34,241 nt of DNA from Phycisphaerae bacterium (lineage in GTDB: Bacteria > Planctomycetota > Phycisphaerae > Sedimentisphaerales > Anaerobacaceae), in assembly GCA_026386805.1 (NCBI GenBank), contig JAPLMX010000168.1, positions 1-34,241 on the forward strand. Direction: 5' to 3'. Numbering within the stretch: the stretch's first letter is position 1; each line of letters starts with the position of its first letter. Under the pieces are notes generated by a model. That model did no database searches. It worked only from the letters and a program-made list of their open reading frames with translations, and was not told where the DNA came from. This document shows positions 31,821-34,241 of this stretch, piece by piece. Both the position numbers and the translations under genes were made by a program.

Positions 31821-32780
31821 TCAGCCGGTCCCGCCGCGTCTTTCGTGAATCCGCTTGAACAGCCAGATGTCGGCTTCCATGTGATGGGCCACATCCGGAT
31901 AGTCGCCGGCCAGCCGGGACGCCACCTCCAGGGCCTCCTCAAATCGGCCCCCGCGCACGCAGGCCTCCGCCAGGCAGAAGTAGGTGGGGAGATACTCCGG
32001 GATACGGCGGCGCAGGCCCTCCAAGGCGCAGATGGCGTCATTGTAGTCGCCCCGCAGGTAGTGGCGGATCGCCTGGCGGTACTCCCTGGGCTGCCGGCCG
32101 TATTGGACTTGGCGATAGGCGAACCAGACCAGGACCCCGACGGCTAAGAAGAGCAGCGGGATTCTCTGCGTCAGCAGCGCCGGCAAGCTGGCAAGCCACA
32201 GGAGTGCTGCGAAGCGGGGAATGATCGACTGCTCCTTCATGAAGCCGGCGGGCCGGGGGACCAGGGCCGCAGGAGACTTGCTGATAATGCCCTGCCGCAG
32301 CCGAAGCTGCTCCATGAAATCGTTGATCTCGGCCGCCTGCTTGCGGTGCCTGTAGAACTCGATGGTGGTGCCGCCCGGCTCGATCTTGAGCCGGATCGTT
32401 TTGACCCGGGAAAAGAACATGACCAGCAGAATGAAGAACGCGATGAACCCCGCCAAGAGCATCCCCGCGGACAAGACGGCGAGGATTTCCGAGGCGATCG
32501 TGCCTTCGATCTCCCCTGCGGGGTCCCAACCGGAGAATAGTCCCCAAATCATTCCGGATAGCAGCGTGGGCAGCAATAGACACAGCAGGGCCACGATCAG
32601 CCGCTGACCCTGGAAGCGAAGGCCCTCCGAGATCGTGACCAGCTCGACCGGGATCAACAGCTCGGAATCGAGGGCCGCCTGCCTCTGATCGAACGACAGG
32701 ATCGTCCCCTCCAGGCCCAGGTACGCGTGCCTGACGTTGTCCACCTTGTGGATCGTAATGTAAACCGGCTCCAACTCCAA
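31821..32780 (-). CDS. Membrane protein with C-terminal TPR-like helices
   Basis: The start is TTG at 32780, with GAGGAG 5 bases upstream. The 319-aa protein begins with a soluble beta-rich region (MELEPVYITIHKVDN, YLGLEGTILSFDQR). Four hydrophobic segments follow (LIVALLCLLLPTLLSGMIWG; EILAVLSAGMLLAGFIAFFI; FAALLWLASLPALL; IPLLFLAVGVLVWFAY). The C-terminus holds two tetratricopeptide-like repeats (IRHYLRGDYNDAICALEGLR, LAEACVRGGRFEEALEVASR). I do not recognise a family. It lies just after the terminator of the cupin gene, so it may be transcribed on its own or by read-through. Confidence 0.75.
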   Translation of the reverse strand: MELEPVYITIHKVDNVRHAYLGLEGTILSFDQRQAALDSELLIPVELVTISEGLRFQGQRLIVALLCLLLPTLLSGMIWGLFSGWDPAGEIEGTIASEILAVLSAGMLLAGFIAFFILLVMFFSRVKTIRLKIEPGGTTIEFYRHRKQAAEINDFMEQLRLRQGIISKSPAALVPRPAGFMKEQSIIPRFAALLWLASLPALLTQRIPLLFLAVGVLVWFAYRQVQYGRQPREYRQAIRHYLRGDYNDAICALEGLRRRIPEYLPTYFCLAEACVRGGRFEEALEVASRLAGDYPDVAHHMEADIWLFKRIHERRGGTG

Positions 32781-32789
32781 ACGAACTCC

Positions 32790-32822
32790 TCAAAAAGAAA
32801 GGTGCGCTCCGAGGAGCGCACC
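32790..32822 (-). terminator. Rho-independent terminator of the cupin gene
   Basis: GGTGCGCTC (32801-32809) pairs with GAGCGCACC (32814-32822) around the tetraloop CGAG. On the minus strand the stem is followed by TTTCTTTTTG. It lies 34 bases after the cupin stop and just before the TTG-started membrane gene. Confidence 0.8.
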
Positions 32823-32855
32823 CGAATTCTCCCATCCGGAAATCAAACCGCGGTC

Positions 32856-34073
32856 TTATTCGATCTTCAGGTCGGGGTAGTCCGGTCCGAAGTGCTTGAG
32901 CATGACGATGGGATCGGCCTGGGAGGGGTTCGTGATCGTGACGCCCTCTTTGGCGGCCTGTTCCGTAACGAAGAACTCATCGTACGTCAACTGGCCATAG
33001 CGGATCATCGTCGGCGTCTCGATATCCCACACGCCCATCGTGCCGTGGCCCTGCATCATGATGAAGCCGTAGGCGGCGTTGTCCTTGATGGTCACGGTCT
33101 TGCCCGGCTGGACCGTCAATTCCTGGGCGCTGAAGGCCGTGGACTTGTAGCAGATCCAGTTCTCCGTGAAGCCCTGCTTGGCCATCTCCTTGGCCGGGTA
33201 GACCGGCTTGGGCCGCATGAAGCGATTCTGCTGAAAATTCGGATCGACGTTCAGGTCCCAGTCGATCACACTGAGCAGGTGACCCACGTCGTCCAGCTTG
33301 TCTTTCGGCGTGTCCTTCCAGAGCAGCTCTTTCGGGACGATCTGGTCGCCCGTCAGCGATTGATACATCGCGAAGACATCGGACGCCTTTTGCGGCTCGT
33401 AGGTGCACAAGCTGCCCGGCGCGTGCAACACTCCCGGCGGAACGTCCCAGCCGGTGCCGACATCGAGGCGGTAGGCCCGCGAGATGCTCGTGATTTTGTT
33501 GTCGCCCTTAAGGAAATCGGCCAAGCATCGGCGGACCTCGTCCTTCGTCGTGCCGGGATTGAGGCCGAAGAAGGTGTAAGGGAAATTACCGCCGTAGTTG
33601 TTGACCTGGGGCGGGAAGAAGTACGCCTCGGGCTTGCCCAACTGGCCCGTGAGCCTGGCGTGCTTGTCGCGATGATGGATATGGTGCGGCAGCGCACCCT
33701 TATTGTCGAAGAACTTCGAGTACATGGGCCAGCGCTGGTGCTTTTTCCAGAGGCGGTTGCCGATGATCTCGCCCTGGAGTTCCTCAATCGCGTCACGCAG
33801 GCGCACCCGCTCGGTCTTGCTGCCGTCTTCGAAGACGACAAAGCTGAGTCCCTCGTTGGGCGAGGTCAGCGGCCCGTTGTCGGCGGGCGTCGTCGAGGCG
33901 AACCACCGCTCGTCGATGCCGCCCCGTTCGCCGCCCATCGCGTAGTAGTCATCCGGATGCAGCTTGATTCGCCGGCCCGGCACACAGAACGAGCGCGGCA
34001 CCCAGTTCGGCACCAGACGCAAAACTCCCCGGCCCTGCTCCAGGGCCTTTTCCACGATGGTCTTTACTGACAT
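32856..34073 (-). CDS. Cupin protein resembling class I mannose-6-phosphate isomerase
   Basis: This 405-aa cytosolic protein has AAAGGAC upstream of its ATG. The centre carries a metal-site-like block LPHHIHHRDKHARLTG (H130, H131, H133, H134), followed by KPEAYFFPPQVNNYG (E149) and VPPGVLHAPGSLC (H217). This is the Q/H-H-E-H layout of double-domain cupins of the mannose-6-phosphate isomerase type. A second cupin half spans about 310-400 (LTVQPGKTVTIKDN, GFIMMQGHGTMGVWD). It may isomerise a sugar phosphate or be a sugar-binding relative; the precise reaction is not shown. Its upstream region is occupied by the IS5 fragment, 38 bases away. Confidence 0.75.
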   Translation of the reverse strand: MSVKTIVEKALEQGRGVLRLVPNWVPRSFCVPGRRIKLHPDDYYAMGGERGGIDERWFASTTPADNGPLTSPNEGLSFVVFEDGSKTERVRLRDAIEELQGEIIGNRLWKKHQRWPMYSKFFDNKGALPHHIHHRDKHARLTGQLGKPEAYFFPPQVNNYGGNFPYTFFGLNPGTTKDEVRRCLADFLKGDNKITSISRAYRLDVGTGWDVPPGVLHAPGSLCTYEPQKASDVFAMYQSLTGDQIVPKELLWKDTPKDKLDDVGHLLSVIDWDLNVDPNFQQNRFMRPKPVYPAKEMAKQGFTENWICYKSTAFSAQELTVQPGKTVTIKDNAAYGFIMMQGHGTMGVWDIETPTMIRYGQLTYDEFFVTEQAAKEGVTITNPSQADPIVMLKHFGPDYPDLKIE

Positions 34074-34110
34074 GGCTCTTGTCCTTTCTTGGACGTAGTG
34101 GACTAAGTAA

Positions 34111-34241
34111 CTATCTCAAAAGGCTCAGGCGGTGCTGACGGCGATACCAAAGCAGGCCGCAGCACAGTTGGATCAGGCCCAGGTAATTGCATGACTTCTT
34201 GGCGTAACGAATCAGAATCGCACGACACTTGCTCATCCAGC
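34111..34241 (-). CDS. IS5-family transposase, C-terminal fragment (5' end outside window)
   Basis: On the minus strand the frame is open from the right edge to a TAG at 34111-34113. It gives 42 residues, including KCRAILIRYAKKSCNYLGLI and LLWYRRQHRLSLL, which match the C-terminal end of IS5-family (IS427-like) DDE transposases. The N-terminal part, with the catalytic residues, is beyond the edge. The gap to the cupin start is only 37 bases, so the IS end lies almost at the cupin gene. Confidence 0.85.
   Translation of the reverse strand, partial: WMSKCRAILIRYAKKSCNYLGLIQLCCGLLWYRRQHRLSLLR

Noticed and set aside
1-34241. CRISPR arrays, tRNA and rRNA genes
   Set aside because: No regularly spaced direct repeats and no cloverleaf or rRNA-like sequence were seen on either strand by eye.

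Overview
The window looks like a piece of a Planctomycetota genome, probably class Phycisphaerae, and probably from a metagenome contig. The evidence is a GC-rich background, a type II secretion-type prepilin with an H-x9-DG-like C-terminus, two very large secreted lamin-tail/CotH proteins, a 162-residue family I recognise from planctomycetes, a secreted GH27 enzyme with an NPCBM domain, and a 'TTCGGAT/ATCCGAA' inverted repeat of a kind often seen in this phylum. Both ends lie inside transposase genes (ISL3-like on the left, IS5-like on the right), as expected if an assembly broke at repeated insertion sequences. The lineage is inferred from gene content, not from a marker gene.

Layout. 1-722: end of an ISL3-type transposase and a small hypothetical gene. 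587-2976 (minus): a tight three-gene unit of a conserved 162-aa protein, a lipoprotein and a homocysteine S-methyltransferase. 3089-6664 (minus): first giant LTD/CotH protein. 6829-10580 (minus): ComEA-like helix-hairpin-helix protein, GH10-like protein, and a partner-switching set (STAS antagonist, RsbW-type kinase, unknown protein). 10918-11679 (plus): Rrf2 regulator and MazG-like pyrophosphohydrolase. 11681-12475 (minus): amidohydrolase-fold protein. 13087-15742 (plus): zinc-ribbon protein, 27-aa membrane peptide, LemA and an HtpX-like protease with a zinc-ribbon tail. 15819-16025 (minus): cold-shock protein with its own promoter and terminator. 16400-16852 (minus): remnants of a phosphoketolase/acetate kinase gene pair. 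17319-19475 (minus): GGQ release-factor-like protein, FGE-type lipoprotein and an unusual Rieske protein. 19735-24426 (plus): Gfo/Idh/MocA oxidoreductase and two adjacent B12-binding-type radical SAM proteins. 24569-24865 (minus): RRM protein. 25200-28198 (plus): GH27 enzyme and prepilin-like protein. 28210-34073 (minus): second giant LTD/CotH protein, a membrane TPR protein and a mannose-6-phosphate-isomerase-like cupin.

Functionally this is mostly cell-envelope and secreted-protein biology plus stress-type regulation. I see no CRISPR array, tRNA, rRNA, prophage or recognisable defence island. The best leads are the collapsed phosphoketolase-acetate kinase remnant, several enzyme-fold proteins that lack or shift canonical catalytic or metal-binding residues (GH10-like, amidohydrolase-like, Rieske), a nested palindromic repeat that supplies codons to a lipoprotein gene, and a tandem radical SAM pair with no visible substrate.
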